Source: Vibrio aquaticus (GTDB taxonomy: Bacteria > Pseudomonadota > Gammaproteobacteria > Enterobacterales > Vibrionaceae). Taken from it: a DNA stretch of 64,000 nt. The translations under genes and the position numbers were made by a program. Below, piece by piece: positions 31,260 to 40,336 of this stretch (positions within the stretch are counted from its first letter, which is position 1; every line of letters starts with the position of its first letter). The stretch is from contig NZ_RXZH01000006.1 of assembly GCF_003970385.1 (NCBI RefSeq), positions 1-64,000 of the forward strand, given 5' to 3'. The notes under the pieces were generated by a model that searched no databases, was not told where the DNA came from, and saw nothing but the letters and a program-made list of their open reading frames with translations.

Positions 31260-31691
31260 TTACTCTTCAACATAAAATTTCTGGGTGAACTTTAATGGGC
31301 CAGTGCCTTTATTGCCAGCATTAACATCAATATTGAAGGTAAGATTTTCTTCATCACTGATTGGAAACTCTGCTAAGTAGTAAATGGCATTGGCTTCTTT
31401 CACTTCGCGGAAAGTCAGTTTACGTGTTTGGCCAATCAGGTTTTTCGCAGAACCGGTGATCGTTGCGGTAATGGCAGGTTTGCCCGCTTGAGAATTGTCC
31501 AGCACGCTGATGTTGAGGAGTGCGGAATAACCATTGCGCTTTAACTTATAGCTACGAGCGACCTGTGGAGGTAAAAAGGTCGAGTTGAACGCGGAATAGT
31601 GTACTTCAACGTCTTTGATGGTTTTGAACTGTCCAGCCCAGGTAGGTAGGGCAACCAAGCTGGCTAACATTACTACTATCCATTTTTTCAT
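31260..31691 (-). CDS. Periplasmic DUF4426 protein
   Basis: 143 residues. A Sec signal peptide (MKKWIVVMLASLVALPTWA) is followed by a beta-rich domain with FKTIKDVEVHYSAFNSTFLPPQVARSY at its start. I recognise it as the DUF4426 family found between rdgB and yggU in vibrios and relatives, but no function is established. It contains no cysteines, so no disulfide or lipid attachment. It follows yggU by about 35 bases, separated by a terminator. Confidence 0.8.
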   Translation of the reverse strand: MKKWIVVMLASLVALPTWAGQFKTIKDVEVHYSAFNSTFLPPQVARSYKLKRNGYSALLNISVLDNSQAGKPAITATITGSAKNLIGQTRKLTFREVKEANAIYYLAEFPISDEENLTFNIDVNAGNKGTGPLKFTQKFYVEE

Positions 31692-31718
31692 GGTACTTCC
31701 TTTTGCTTAAAATAAACA

Positions 31719-31740
31719 AAAAGCCATCATAAGATGGCTT
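31719..31740 (-). terminator. Terminator at the end of yggU
   Basis: Minus-strand stem AAGCCATC / GATGGCTT with a TTAT loop and TTTTTGTTT after it. The stem overlaps the last codons and stop of yggU. Confidence 0.8.
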
Positions 31741-32017
31741 CAATTTCTTGTGGGATTTGGCTAGGTGATGATATCCGCACTTGTTTGTGCCGACCTAACT
31801 CACCCTTTTCTATTGTTATCAATCCCTTCGCCACTTTGAACTGCTTGGCGAGATATTTACTCAAATGAGCATTCGCTTTGCCATCAACAGGAGGAGCGGT
31901 AATGGCTACTTTGAGCTCCTCACCGTGTTGGCCAACAATCTTATCTCGGCTGGCTTTCGGTTGAATATAGAGCCTTAAGATAAGGTCTTCACCATCAAAC
32001 CAAGCTGCTTGAGACAT
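31727..32017 (-). CDS. yggU: YggU-family (DUF167) protein
   Basis: 96-residue small basic protein of the DUF167/UPF0235 family. Conserved blocks are [16 protein letters not shown] and [20 protein letters not shown]. Structures of relatives are known but no biochemical role is. It overlaps the yggT stop by one base, and the terminator stem sits in its last codons. Part of the yggS-proC-yggT-yggU run. Confidence 0.92.
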   Translation of the reverse strand: MSQAAWFDGEDLILRLYIQPKASRDKIVGQHGEELKVAITAPPVDGKANAHLSKYLAKQFKVAKGLITIEKGELGRHKQVRISSPSQIPQEIEAIL

Positions 32018-32574
32018 TATAGTTGGAACCAGATAGGACCGATCAAATCACCCATTAAAAAGTTAGCGAACTGTAGCGCAATAAACAGCACAAGTACGCT
32101 TAGGTCAAAGCCACCCATTGCTGGGAGAATGCGGCGGATTGGTGCCAGCATTGGTTCAGTCAGTTGATGGAATACGTATTCGATTGGGCTGCGACCTTGG
32201 CTTACCCAGCTTAGGATTGCACGAATCAGCAGAACCCAGAATAGTAGGCCACCAGCGGCTTTCAGTAATGAAAGTAGACCTAGGAACAAGAAGTCAGCGC
32301 TAAAGCTTACTGAGCCATTTGAAGCGACTAAAATTAACGCGACAAACTTAAGTACACACAGTACGTAGGCAAAGAATATTGTCGCTAGGTCTAGGCTACC
32401 AACCGATGGGATAACACGACGTAACGGTGCAATCACAGGCTGCGTTGCTTTAACAATGAATTGAGAAAACGGGTTGTAGAAGTCTGCACGTGACGCTTGT
32501 AGCCAGATACGTAAGATCACCACCATGATGTAAAGATCAAACAGGGTGGAAATCAGAAAACTCATTGAATTCAT
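32017..32574 (-). CDS. yggT: YggT-family membrane protein
   Basis: 185-residue membrane protein with two YggT repeats, each carrying an amphipathic PV(I/L)AP(L/I)RR(V/I)(I/L)P signature: [19 protein letters not shown] and [19 protein letters not shown]. Four hydrophobic spans are evident. Homologues are linked to cell division, osmotic adaptation and, in plants, to cytochrome b6 assembly. Coupled to yggU, 37 bases after proC. Confidence 0.92.
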   Translation of the reverse strand: MNSMSFLISTLFDLYIMVVILRIWLQASRADFYNPFSQFIVKATQPVIAPLRRVIPSVGSLDLATIFFAYVLCVLKFVALILVASNGSVSFSADFLFLGLLSLLKAAGGLLFWVLLIRAILSWVSQGRSPIEYVFHQLTEPMLAPIRRILPAMGGFDLSVLVLFIALQFANFLMGDLIGPIWFQL

Positions 32575-32611
32575 AGGTGACCCTTAGTTGTAGAGCGTTG
32601 AGCTCAAAATA

Positions 32612-33430
32612 TTAAAATAGTTTTTCCATCTCTTCAGCGCGTGATACCGCCGCTTGCATAGCTTTGGCTACTATATCTGAAAGTTGATGGTCATTGAATG
32701 TTCGTAACGCTTCTGCGGTTGTACCGCCTTTCGAAGTCACGTTCTCGCGCAGTGTAGAAAGTTCGGTCTCTGGGTTTTCTACAACCATGCTTGCTGCGCC
32801 AAGTGCAGATTGTTGAACCAGTAGACGCGCTGTTTCTTTATCAAATCCTTGTGCTATCGCTTCCGCTTGCATCGCTTCCATAAATAGGAAGAAGTAAGCA
32901 GGGGCACTGCCTGCTGCCGCAATGACATTATTGATGCCAGATTCTTGTTCAACCCAGCAGACCTTACCGCAAGACTCCATGAGCTCAGCAGCAAAGGTTT
33001 TATCTGCCTCAGACACATGGACCGGGGCGTATAGGCCGCTCATACCTAATCCAAGTTGAGATGGGGTATTTGGCATCACACGCACAAGATTTAGTGTGCT
33101 ATCAAGCATTTCATCGAAACGGGCACTCTGAATCCCTGCGGCAATAGAAATCACCAATTTTCCACTCCAGTCGATCGCTTGCAGCGGCTTACACACTTCT
33201 TCCATCATTTGTGGTTTTACCGATAACACCACCACATCTGCGTCTGCAGCTGCCTGAGCGTTGTCGTTCGTTGTGTGAATGCCAAAGGCTTGCTCTAGAG
33301 GCAAACGGCGTGTTTCAGATGGTGCCGTCGCAGTAATCAGCGTTGCTGGGTATCCATCAGCCACGAGGCCTGAAACGATGGCTTTCACCATGTTGCCTGC
33401 GCCAATAAAGGCGATCTTCTTGTGTTCCAT
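32612..33430 (-). CDS. proC: Pyrroline-5-carboxylate reductase
   Basis: 272 residues. The NADPH-binding Rossmann motif is IAFIGAGNMVKAIVSGL at the N-terminus; SIAAGIQ, VRVMPNTPSQLGLGM and the C-terminal TSKGGTTAEALRTF block are the ProC signature. It performs the last step of proline synthesis. It sits 24 bases after yggS, the usual pairing. Confidence 0.96.
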   Translation of the reverse strand: MEHKKIAFIGAGNMVKAIVSGLVADGYPATLITATAPSETRRLPLEQAFGIHTTNDNAQAAADADVVVLSVKPQMMEEVCKPLQAIDWSGKLVISIAAGIQSARFDEMLDSTLNLVRVMPNTPSQLGLGMSGLYAPVHVSEADKTFAAELMESCGKVCWVEQESGINNVIAAAGSAPAYFFLFMEAMQAEAIAQGFDKETARLLVQQSALGAASMVVENPETELSTLRENVTSKGGTTAEALRTFNDHQLSDIVAKAMQAAVSRAEEMEKLF

Positions 33431-33454
33431 TGGGTGTTCTTTCCTTGTTAAGGG

Positions 33455-34171
33455 TTAAGCTTTGTTGCTGTAATCACGAGCACCAAAGATAGCGGTACCA
33501 ATACGTACCATGGTACTACCCGCTTCAATTGCCGCTTCCATGTCGCCGCTCATTCCCATTGAGAGCGTATCGATCTGCTGCTCAGGGTAGCGTTCAGAAA
33601 GCGTCTCTTTTAGGTCAGACAACTGCTTGAATGCACTCAGCTGCGAACTGTAATCAGAGACGTTAGCCGGAATTGACATCAATCCTCTTAAAGTGAGGTT
33701 TGGCAAAGAAGAAATCAACTCTGCCAGCGCAAAGATTTCGTCATTATTCAGTCCTGATTTCGACGCTTCACCACTGGTGTTAACCTGCATCAGTACCTGA
33801 ATCGGCTCAGAACCTTCTGGTCGTTGGTCACTAAGGCGTTGGGCGATTTTAGCGCGGTCAACGGTATGCACCCAAGCAAAGTTCTCAGCCACGTGACGAG
33901 ATTTATTGGATTGGATTGGGCCGATGAAATGCCACTCAAGATTTAACTCTGGATGGCGTTCTGAAAAGTGTGCTACTTTATTTGCACCCTCTTGAACATA
34001 GTTTTCACCAAACGCGACTTGTCCAGCTTGCGCAGCTTCTAGAATCGCCTCGACAGGCTTTGTTTTACTGACCGCGAGAAGTTGCACTGTCTCTCGACCG
34101 CGTCCACACTTTTGTTGTGCAGCCTCAATCTGTGAGGTGATCTGTTCAATATTTTGTTGAATACTAGTCAT
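33455..34171 (-). CDS. yggS: PLP homeostasis protein YggS
   Basis: 238 residues, the COG0325/PLPBP family. The cofactor lysine is Lys36 in LLAVSKTKPVE; GENYVQEG and EWHFIGPIQSNKSR follow, and GMSGDMEAAIEAGSTMVRIGTAIFG closes the barrel. It binds pyridoxal phosphate without known enzyme activity and balances vitamin B6 and amino-acid pools. Its start is only 25 bases from pilT, so the divergent promoters must lie partly in coding sequence. Confidence 0.95.
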   Translation of the reverse strand: MTSIQQNIEQITSQIEAAQQKCGRGRETVQLLAVSKTKPVEAILEAAQAGQVAFGENYVQEGANKVAHFSERHPELNLEWHFIGPIQSNKSRHVAENFAWVHTVDRAKIAQRLSDQRPEGSEPIQVLMQVNTSGEASKSGLNNDEIFALAELISSLPNLTLRGLMSIPANVSDYSSQLSAFKQLSDLKETLSERYPEQQIDTLSMGMSGDMEAAIEAGSTMVRIGTAIFGARDYSNKA

Positions 34172-34196
34172 AGCAGATTTTACTTAAGGATTTTAA

Positions 34197-35234
34197 ATGG
34201 ATATCGCTGAATTACTGGATTTTAGTGTAAAGCATAATGCGTCAGATCTACATCTTTCTGCCGGAGTATCTCCAATGGTGAGAATAGATGGCGAAGTGAG
34301 AAAGTTAGGAGTTCCTGCATTTAGCCATGCTGATGTACACCGACTGGTGTTCGAGATCATGAATGACGCCCAGCGTAGCGAATTTGAAGAGCGCTTAGAA
34401 GTCGACTTTTCATTTGAGTTGCCTGATGTGGGTCGCTTCCGTGTTAACGCATTTAATCAAACTCGCGGTTGTGCAGCGGTCTTCCGTACCATTCCGACTG
34501 AAATTCCTACCCTTGAGCAGTTATCGGCTCCGAAAATCTTTGAAAAAATCGCCAATATGGAAAAAGGTTTGGTACTCGTGACTGGGCCGACAGGTTCGGG
34601 TAAGTCGACGACATTAGCAGCGATGGTTGATCACATTAACCGTAACCAAAATAAGCATATCCTAACCATCGAAGATCCGATTGAATTTGTTCATAACAAT
34701 AACAAGTGTCTGATCAACCAACGTGAAGTACACCGTGACACTCACAGCTTTAAAAATGCATTACGCAGCGCATTGCGTGAAGATCCCGATGTGATTTTGG
34801 TGGGCGAGCTACGAGATCAAGAAACGATCAGCTTGGCACTGACCGCAGCAGAAACTGGACACCTAGTGTTTGGTACGCTGCACACCAGCAGTGCAGCAAA
34901 AACCATCGACCGTATTATCGATGTTTTCCCTGGCAGTGATAAAGACATGGTACGTTCAATGCTTTCAGAGTCGTTACGTGCGGTTATTGCTCAGAAGCTA
35001 CTGAAACGCATTGGTGGTGGACGTACGGCTTGTCATGAAATCATGATGGCAACGCCGGCGATTCGTAACTTAGTCCGTGAAGATAAAGTGGCGCAGATGT
35101 ATTCAGTGATTCAGACCGGCGCTGCGCACGGAATGCAGACGATGGAGCAAAATGCCAAGCAGTTGATTGCTCAAGGCTTAGTTGATCCAGAAGAGGTCGC
35201 TAAGAAGATCGAATCTGAATCTGGTATGTTTTAA
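34197..35234 (+). CDS. pilT: Twitching motility ATPase PilT
   Basis: 345 residues, the PilT norm. An N-terminal PAS-like domain (about 1-100) precedes the secretion-ATPase core: Walker A GPTGSGKST, Asp box TIEDPIEFVH, Walker B region EDPDVILVGELRD, His box TAAETGHLVFGTLHT, and the retraction motif near residue 290. It is the hexameric motor for type IV pilus retraction and DNA uptake. pilU follows 11 bases later. Divergent from yggS as in other gammaproteobacteria. Confidence 0.97.
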   Translation: MDIAELLDFSVKHNASDLHLSAGVSPMVRIDGEVRKLGVPAFSHADVHRLVFEIMNDAQRSEFEERLEVDFSFELPDVGRFRVNAFNQTRGCAAVFRTIPTEIPTLEQLSAPKIFEKIANMEKGLVLVTGPTGSGKSTTLAAMVDHINRNQNKHILTIEDPIEFVHNNNKCLINQREVHRDTHSFKNALRSALREDPDVILVGELRDQETISLALTAAETGHLVFGTLHTSSAAKTIDRIIDVFPGSDKDMVRSMLSESLRAVIAQKLLKRIGGGRTACHEIMMATPAIRNLVREDKVAQMYSVIQTGAAHGMQTMEQNAKQLIAQGLVDPEEVAKKIESESGMF

Positions 35235-35245
35235 TTGAGGCAAAT

Positions 35246-36352
35246 ATGGACATAGATGTTTACCTTCAGGGAATGAATGCGCAGAAGTCTTCTGATCTCT
35301 ATATCACCGTTGGCGCACCATTACTGTATCGAGTGGATGGGGAGCTTCGAGCGCAAGGTGAGAAGCTTTCAACCACTCAGGTCAATCAACTGCTAGAAAG
35401 CATGATGGACAAAGAACGCCATCAAGAGTATCTGCAATCAAAAGAGGCCAACTTTGCGATTGTGCGTGATTTTGGCCGTTATCGTGTTTCTGCGTTCTAT
35501 CAGCGTGAAATGCCAGGCGCAGTGATTCGCCGCATCGAAACTACGATTCCTACTTTTGAAGACCTTCGTTTGCCTGATGTTCTACAAGACTTATCCATCG
35601 CTAAGCGTGGCCTAGTGCTGGTTGTGGGGGCGACGGGGTCGGGTAAGTCGACCACCATGGCGGCCATGACGGGCTACCGAAATTCTCACCGCACTGGTCA
35701 TATACTAACTGTCGAAGACCCGATTGAATTTGTTCATGAACATCAGCGTTGTATTGTGACGCAACGTGAAGTTGGGTTAGATACTGAAAGCTATGAAGTG
35801 GCGTTAAAGAACTCGCTGCGCCAAGCGCCCGATATGATTTTGATTGGTGAGATCCGTTCGCGCGAAACCATGGAATACGCCATGACGTTCGCTGAAACCG
35901 GTCACCTGTGTATGGCAACCTTACACGCCAATAATGCCAACCAAGCACTGGAGCGTATTCTTCATCTTGTACCGAAAGAGCAAAAAGAGCAGTTCCTGTT
36001 TGATTTGTCGATGAACCTGCGTGGCGTGATTGGTCAGCAGTTAATTCGAGATAAGAATGGCCAAGGTCGTCATGGTGTGTTTGAGGTGCTTCTCAACAGC
36101 CCTCGTGTTTCTGACTTGATTCGTCGAGGGGACTTACACGAGCTTAAATCAACCATGGCGAAATCTCAGCAGACAGGCATGCAGACGTTCGACCAAGCGC
36201 TGTATAAATTGGTTGTTGAAGGCAAAATCAACGAGGAAGATGCACTGCACAGTGCCGACTCTGCCAATGACTTACGCATTATGCTAAAAACCCAGCGTGG
36301 CGATGGTTTGGGTAACGGGAGTTTAGATGGCGTTAAGATCGATATGGACTAG
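35246..36352 (+). CDS. pilU: Type IV pilus retraction ATPase PilU
   Basis: 368 residues, PilT paralogue. Walker A is GATGSGKST, Asp box TVEDPIEFVHEHQR, Walker B region QAPDMILIGEIRS, His box AETGHLCMATLHA. PilU works with PilT as an accessory retraction motor. Its C-terminal extension (about 345-368) differs from PilT. The tandem 103-bp repeats begin 27 bases after the stop and precede the terminator shared with ruvX. Confidence 0.96.
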   Translation: MDIDVYLQGMNAQKSSDLYITVGAPLLYRVDGELRAQGEKLSTTQVNQLLESMMDKERHQEYLQSKEANFAIVRDFGRYRVSAFYQREMPGAVIRRIETTIPTFEDLRLPDVLQDLSIAKRGLVLVVGATGSGKSTTMAAMTGYRNSHRTGHILTVEDPIEFVHEHQRCIVTQREVGLDTESYEVALKNSLRQAPDMILIGEIRSRETMEYAMTFAETGHLCMATLHANNANQALERILHLVPKEQKEQFLFDLSMNLRGVIGQQLIRDKNGQGRHGVFEVLLNSPRVSDLIRRGDLHELKSTMAKSQQTGMQTFDQALYKLVVEGKINEEDALHSADSANDLRIMLKTQRGDGLGNGSLDGVKIDMD

Positions 36353-36378
36353 CATACTCTGCATATTTGAGAGAAAGT

Positions 36379-36481
36379 GTCATTCCATAGAGCGACGAAG
36401 GAGAGAGTAGGGAATCTCTAATGGTTTTCTACTTGCTGTAAAAGATTCCCAACTCGGTCGTGCCTCCCTCTCGGGAATGAC
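36379..36481. repeat. 103-bp palindromic repeat, copy A
   Basis: Ends GTCATTCC and GGAATGAC are a perfect 8-bp inverted repeat. Further inside, AGGGAATCT faces AGATTCCC. Copy B, 116 bases on, differs at only two positions in 103. It holds no reading frame of note. Confidence 0.9.
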
Positions 36482-36494
36482 GGAGGAAGTGCGC

Positions 36495-36597
36495 GTCATT
36501 CCATAGAGCGACGAAGGAGAGAGTAGGGAATCTCTAATGGTTTTCTACTTGCTGTAAAAGATTCCCAACTCGGTCGTGCCTCCCTCTCGAGGATGAC
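36495..36597. repeat. 103-bp palindromic repeat, copy B
   Basis: Two substitutions from copy A, both near the right end (GAGGATGAC instead of GGGAATGAC), so its terminal inverted repeat is slightly weakened. A 13-base spacer (36482-36494) separates the two copies, giving a 116-base period. Confidence 0.9.
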
Positions 36598-36615
36598 GAG
36601 GAAACGTCTAAAGAC

Positions 36616-36648
36616 AAAAAAGGTGATGCTAGTGCATCACCTTTTTTA
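36616..36648. terminator. Terminator between pilU and ruvX
   Basis: AAAAAAGGTGATGC / GCATCACCTTTTTT stem with a TAGT loop. A-run and T-run on the two sides allow action in both directions between the convergent genes. Confidence 0.9.
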
Positions 36649-36662
36649 TTTATTACTTCTTG

Positions 36663-37088
36663 CTAGTCGCCGTATTGAGCTTCAAACCAGCTTTCAAGAA
36701 TCACAACCGCTGACTGGCAATCGACATTACCTTTGCTTAGTGCTTTGTAGCCGCCCATTGCAAAAAGGTCTGCTCGCGCTTCAGTGGTTGATAGGCGTTC
36801 ATCATGAAGCTCAACAGGCTTACCAAAGCGGCCATGAAGACGATTGGCAAATTTCTTTGCTCTTGGTGTAATCGTTGCTAGGTCTTTACCATGTAAGTCA
36901 GTGGGTAATCCAACCACTAACAGGTCTGGTTGCCACTCTTTGATCTGCTTTTCGATGTCATCCCAATTCGGAATACCATCGTTGGCCTTGAAGGCTTTTA
37001 AAGGTGAGGCTGTGCCAGTAATTTCCTGACCAATGGCGCTACCAATACTTTTGGTACCGAAGTCAAAAGCCATAATTGTTCGAGACAT
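36663..37088 (-). CDS. ruvX: Putative Holliday junction resolvase RuvX/YqgF
   Basis: 141-residue RNase H-fold protein. The first acidic site lies in [17 protein letters not shown], then [12 protein letters not shown] and the [12 protein letters not shown] segment, with the last Asp in the [11 protein letters not shown] region. YqgF is thought to act in 16S rRNA 5' processing as well as, by fold, on junctions. It follows yqgE by 24 bases, the normal gammaproteobacterial pairing. Confidence 0.95.
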   Translation of the reverse strand: MSRTIMAFDFGTKSIGSAIGQEITGTASPLKAFKANDGIPNWDDIEKQIKEWQPDLLVVGLPTDLHGKDLATITPRAKKFANRLHGRFGKPVELHDERLSTTEARADLFAMGGYKALSKGNVDCQSAVVILESWFEAQYGD

Positions 37089-37112
37089 AACTACTCTTTC
37101 AATAAATTGGGA

Positions 37113-37676
37113 TTAAGCGTGGCCGATGTCACTAGATAGTTGAGCGACATCAATACCAAGCATTTGTACTGCTTTTTGCCAACGTTCATCAATTGGTGTA
37201 TCGAACATCACGTTGGGGTCGGCCTCAACGGTTAACCATGAGTTTTCAGACAATTCAATTTCCAGTTGGCCAGGCTCCCAACCTGAATACCCAAGGGCAA
37301 CTAAATAATGATTAGGCTCTGCTTCTGTACCAAGGACCGTTAAGATGTCTCTTGATGTGGTTACAGAAACTTTATCACTCATCTGAATACTGGATTCATA
37401 ACTGTCTTTAGGCTGGTGGAGAATAAAACCACGGTCTTCAGAGACAGGACCGCCATTTAAAACCGGCATGTCTAAACTGTCAGTCTGAAGCTTTGGATGA
37501 GCGGGCTCGACATCCACTTTTTCTAGCATTTTACCAATGGTGATATCGATAGGTGCGTTGATCATCAGCCCCATCGCCCCTTCGGCATTATGTTCACAGA
37601 CGTAAATAACGCTGCGTTGGAAATATGGGTCTTTCATCCCCGGCATTGCCACTAAAAAATGGTTGGTTAAGTTCAT
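37113..37676 (-). CDS. yqgE: YqgE/AlgH-family protein (UPF0301)
   Basis: 187 residues. Family blocks are [36 protein letters not shown] and [16 protein letters not shown]. The function is unresolved; relatives named AlgH influence alginate and other regulation. I chose ATG 37676, which has GGAG 6 bases upstream; a GTG two codons earlier is less well placed. It lies in the gshB-yqgE-ruvX run. Confidence 0.93.
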   Translation of the reverse strand: MNLTNHFLVAMPGMKDPYFQRSVIYVCEHNAEGAMGLMINAPIDITIGKMLEKVDVEPAHPKLQTDSLDMPVLNGGPVSEDRGFILHQPKDSYESSIQMSDKVSVTTSRDILTVLGTEAEPNHYLVALGYSGWEPGQLEIELSENSWLTVEADPNVMFDTPIDERWQKAVQMLGIDVAQLSSDIGHA

Positions 37677-37690
37677 AGTCACTCCAACTC

Positions 37691-37715
37691 AAAACGGGGC
37701 GATCAATGACCGCCC
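37691..37715 (-). terminator. Weak terminator-like hairpin between gshB and yqgE
   Basis: Minus-strand GGGCG / CGCCC stem with a 9-base loop and GTTTT after it. The short T-tract suggests partial attenuation rather than an operon end. Confidence 0.45.
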
Positions 37716-37733
37716 TATGATTAGCATGGCAAA

Positions 37734-38687
37734 TTATTTTGCTTCTTTTAGACGACGCTCAATTGCGTCCATAAGTTTGCCAGTAATAGAGACATCAAAA
37801 GCTGCTTCGATTTCACGAATACAAGTCGGGCTGGTTACGTTGATCTCAGTGAGCTTATCGCCAATCACATCGAGACCAACAAAGATAAGCCCTTTTTCTT
37901 TAAGTGTAGGCGCTACAGCTTCAGCGATCTTTTTATCTGTCTCGCTCAGTGGACGAGCTTCACCTGTACCACCGGCTGCTAGGTTGCCACGAGTCTCACC
38001 TTTTGCCGGAATACGCGCTAGACAGTAGCCAATCGGCTCACCATCAACGACTAAGATGCGCTTGTCGCCATTGCTGATATCAGGCACAAAAGTTTGCGCC
38101 ATAGCGTAGTTCTGGCCGTGATTGGTCAGTGTCTCGATGATCACGGATACGTTTGGATCGCCTTCTTTGACACGGAAGATAGACGCGCCGCCCATGCCAT
38201 CAAGCGGTTTAAGGATCACATCACCGTGCTTTTCACGGAACTGTTTAATTTTCTCAGCTTTACGCGTCACGATAGTGGTTGGAGTAAGTTCTGGGAACCA
38301 CGCTGTGAACAGTTTTTCGTTACAATCACGTAAGCTTTGTGGTTTGTTGACGATCAGTGTGCCTTGCTCTTCTGCGCGCTCTAGGATGTATGTCGCGTAG
38401 ATGTACTCTGTATCAAACGGAGGATCTTTACGCATGAGTACCGCATCTAGTTCTGAAAGCTCGATCGTTTGCTCAGATTTGAACTCATACCAACCATTTG
38501 GATCTTCTTTAAGCTCAACTACTTTAGTATCAGCAACCGCGACACCTTGTTCTAAATGAAGGTCGTCCATTTCCATGTAATGGATTTCGTAGCCGCGGCG
38601 CTGCGCTTCAAGCATCATGGCAAAGCTAGAGTCTTTCTTGATGTTAATGGACGAGATAGGGTCCATTACGATACCTAATTTGATCAT
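37734..38687 (-). CDS. gshB: Glutathione synthetase
   Basis: 317-residue ATP-grasp enzyme joining gamma-glutamylcysteine and glycine. It begins MIKLGIVMDPISSINIKKDSSFAML-like and carries LMRKDPPFDTEYIYATYIL, VILKPLDGMGGASIFR (ATP-binding) and INVTSPTCIREIE near the end. Start 38687 has GGAG upstream and matches E. coli GshB; an upstream in-frame extension lies within rsmE. It follows rsmE by 13 bases. Confidence 0.97.
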   Translation of the reverse strand: MIKLGIVMDPISSINIKKDSSFAMMLEAQRRGYEIHYMEMDDLHLEQGVAVADTKVVELKEDPNGWYEFKSEQTIELSELDAVLMRKDPPFDTEYIYATYILERAEEQGTLIVNKPQSLRDCNEKLFTAWFPELTPTTIVTRKAEKIKQFREKHGDVILKPLDGMGGASIFRVKEGDPNVSVIIETLTNHGQNYAMAQTFVPDISNGDKRILVVDGEPIGYCLARIPAKGETRGNLAAGGTGEARPLSETDKKIAEAVAPTLKEKGLIFVGLDVIGDKLTEINVTSPTCIREIEAAFDVSITGKLMDAIERRLKEAK

Positions 38688-38700
38688 TATTTTTCTCCGT

Positions 38701-39432
38701 TTAACCAAGATCGCCGAAACGAACTTGCAAAGCTGTAATTGCAGTAAGAGCCGCGGTTTCGGTACGTAGCACACGTGGACCAAGCAGCGTCTCTTCAAAT
38801 TTGTAAGTTTCTGTCATGCCAATCTCTTCCGCTGATAAACCACCTTCAGGGCCAATCAATAGGCGTACTTTATCTACCGGTGTTGGTAGGGTGTTGATCG
38901 AGTACTTTGCTCGTGGGTGTAGGTTGAGTTTCAAGCCGTCGTATTCTTCACCACACCACTCTTCAAGCTGCATGATAGGGCGGATTTCAGGTACGGTGTT
39001 ACGACCGCACTGTTCACAGGCGCTGATGGCGATTTTCTGCCACTGGGCAAGCTTTTTCTCGAAGCGTTTTTGGTCGAGTTTCACGCCGCAGCGCTCTGAA
39101 ATCAGTGGAGTGATGGTGTTAACGCCAAGCTCTACCGATTTTTGAATGGTGAACTCCATCTTGTCACCACGAGAGATAACTTGGCCTAAATGCAAGTCTA
39201 GAGGTGATTCTGAATTGCGTTCAACACGTTGCTTCAGTTCAACCTCAACACTCTTTTTCGATACGTTACTGATCTCTGCAGGGAACTCGGCACCGCTACC
39301 ATCAAACAGAAGAACCTCTTGGCTCTCTTTCATGCGCAATACACGCCCTATATGACCAGCTGCATCTTCACTTAGCATGAGTGAGCCTAACTGAGTAATG
39401 GTTTCTGGGTGATAAATTCGTGGGATTCGCAT
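38701..39432 (-). CDS. rsmE: 16S rRNA m3U1498 methyltransferase
   Basis: 243 residues, equal to E. coli RsmE. An N-terminal PUA-like domain ([10 protein letters not shown]..., about 1-70) is followed by a SPOUT methyltransferase domain with the knot motifs [14 protein letters not shown] and [16 protein letters not shown]. It methylates U1498 of 16S rRNA. I set the start at 39432 by the MRIPR N-terminus; a longer frame has no support. It is followed closely by gshB. Confidence 0.96.
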   Translation of the reverse strand: MRIPRIYHPETITQLGSLMLSEDAAGHIGRVLRMKESQEVLLFDGSGAEFPAEISNVSKKSVEVELKQRVERNSESPLDLHLGQVISRGDKMEFTIQKSVELGVNTITPLISERCGVKLDQKRFEKKLAQWQKIAISACEQCGRNTVPEIRPIMQLEEWCGEEYDGLKLNLHPRAKYSINTLPTPVDKVRLLIGPEGGLSAEEIGMTETYKFEETLLGPRVLRTETAALTAITALQVRFGDLG

Positions 39433-39510
39433 CAGTTTCGATTTCCAGCAAGAGATTTTGAGATAACCTCTAACATGGATGCTTTTAGGGGAAAAAACAA
39501 GGGGCAGCAA

Positions 39511-39537
39511 GAGTTTCCAGCGAATAACTGGAAACTC
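39511..39537 (-). other. Hairpin between endA and rsmE
   Basis: GAGTTTCCAG / CTGGAAACTC, 10 bp perfect with a 7-base loop. No T-run follows directly on the minus strand, so it may be a weak terminator of endA or an RNA-stability element. Confidence 0.5.
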
Positions 39538-39559
39538 ACAATATCATGGAGCTAGAGCG

Positions 39560-40261
39560 CTATAACGCTTGGCAAGCTTGGTAGACAAAGGGGTTATGGT
39601 TGCCTTGTATTTTGAAGATGCGATCTTCGCGAGTGCACTCCCATTTATCCACTGGGAATTGCTTGTTCCAGGCGTTCATTAACTGGGTTTGCTGCTTGGA
39701 CAACTTAAAGCCGTACTCTTGGCTCATGTATAGGTAGGTACGAGCTATCGAACCTTTTGCCCTATCGGGTGGCATGACTTTGCGTTGTTTGAAGTTCACT
39801 TGCATTTCGCAGCGCCCATAGCTGACGCCATCAACACCGTTCCACTGACTGAAGTTGTAATTAGAGCGGTCGCCATTTACTTCACCGATCGCTGGCGTAA
39901 GGTTATGCAGATCGGCCTCCATAGATTTAAAGACCTTGTCGTTTTTAGTGCAGTTTTTTCGTCCGCCAGTTTGCCAACATTGACGCTGGTGGCCAAACTG
40001 CCAGGCTGGGACGACATGTTCCCACTCTATGCGAGAAGCACGTTTTTCTTGTTTGCGAACTTGGTAACCACAAGAGCTTAGGTCCGGGGTCCCTTTGCGC
40101 CCTTGCCACTCTATATCGCAGCCACAATAAAAGCTGGTTGGGTGGTCAGCATAGATCTTTACCGCTTCTTTTTTCGCTTTTGAAAAAGAAGAGGGGGGAG
40201 CGGCAACAGCTAAAGCAGGCAAGAGCCCAAGCGACAATGCCAAGAACAGTAATTTCTTCAT
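39560..40261 (-). CDS. endA: Endonuclease I, secreted
   Basis: 233 residues with a Sec signal peptide ([20 protein letters not shown]). The His-Me finger active site is in [14 protein letters not shown], followed by [23 protein letters not shown]. Eight or so cysteines support disulfides in the periplasm; this resembles Vibrio Dns/Vvn nucleases. Such enzymes degrade extracellular DNA and limit natural transformation. Placed between sprT and rsmE as in E. coli. Confidence 0.95.
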   Translation of the reverse strand: MKKLLFLALSLGLLPALAVAAPPSSFSKAKKEAVKIYADHPTSFYCGCDIEWQGRKGTPDLSSCGYQVRKQEKRASRIEWEHVVPAWQFGHQRQCWQTGGRKNCTKNDKVFKSMEADLHNLTPAIGEVNGDRSNYNFSQWNGVDGVSYGRCEMQVNFKQRKVMPPDRAKGSIARTYLYMSQEYGFKLSKQQTQLMNAWNKQFPVDKWECTREDRIFKIQGNHNPFVYQACQAL

Positions 40262-40336
40262 TATGAGTATTAGAAAAGTATGAGTAACTACAGTCTAGCA
40301 CGCATTATTGAATCGGATTATTGAGAAAATACTGAT

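Noticed and set aside
36379..36597. Two direct repeats of about 100 bases as a possible CRISPR or integron attC pair
   Set aside because: Only two units, each a large palindrome with no spacer of CRISPR size and no attC core site or cassette gene; better seen as a palindromic repeat element.
38688..38798. 37-residue N-terminal extension of gshB
   Set aside because: It overlaps rsmE in another frame and is not like glutathione synthetase; the start at 38687 has a ribosome site.
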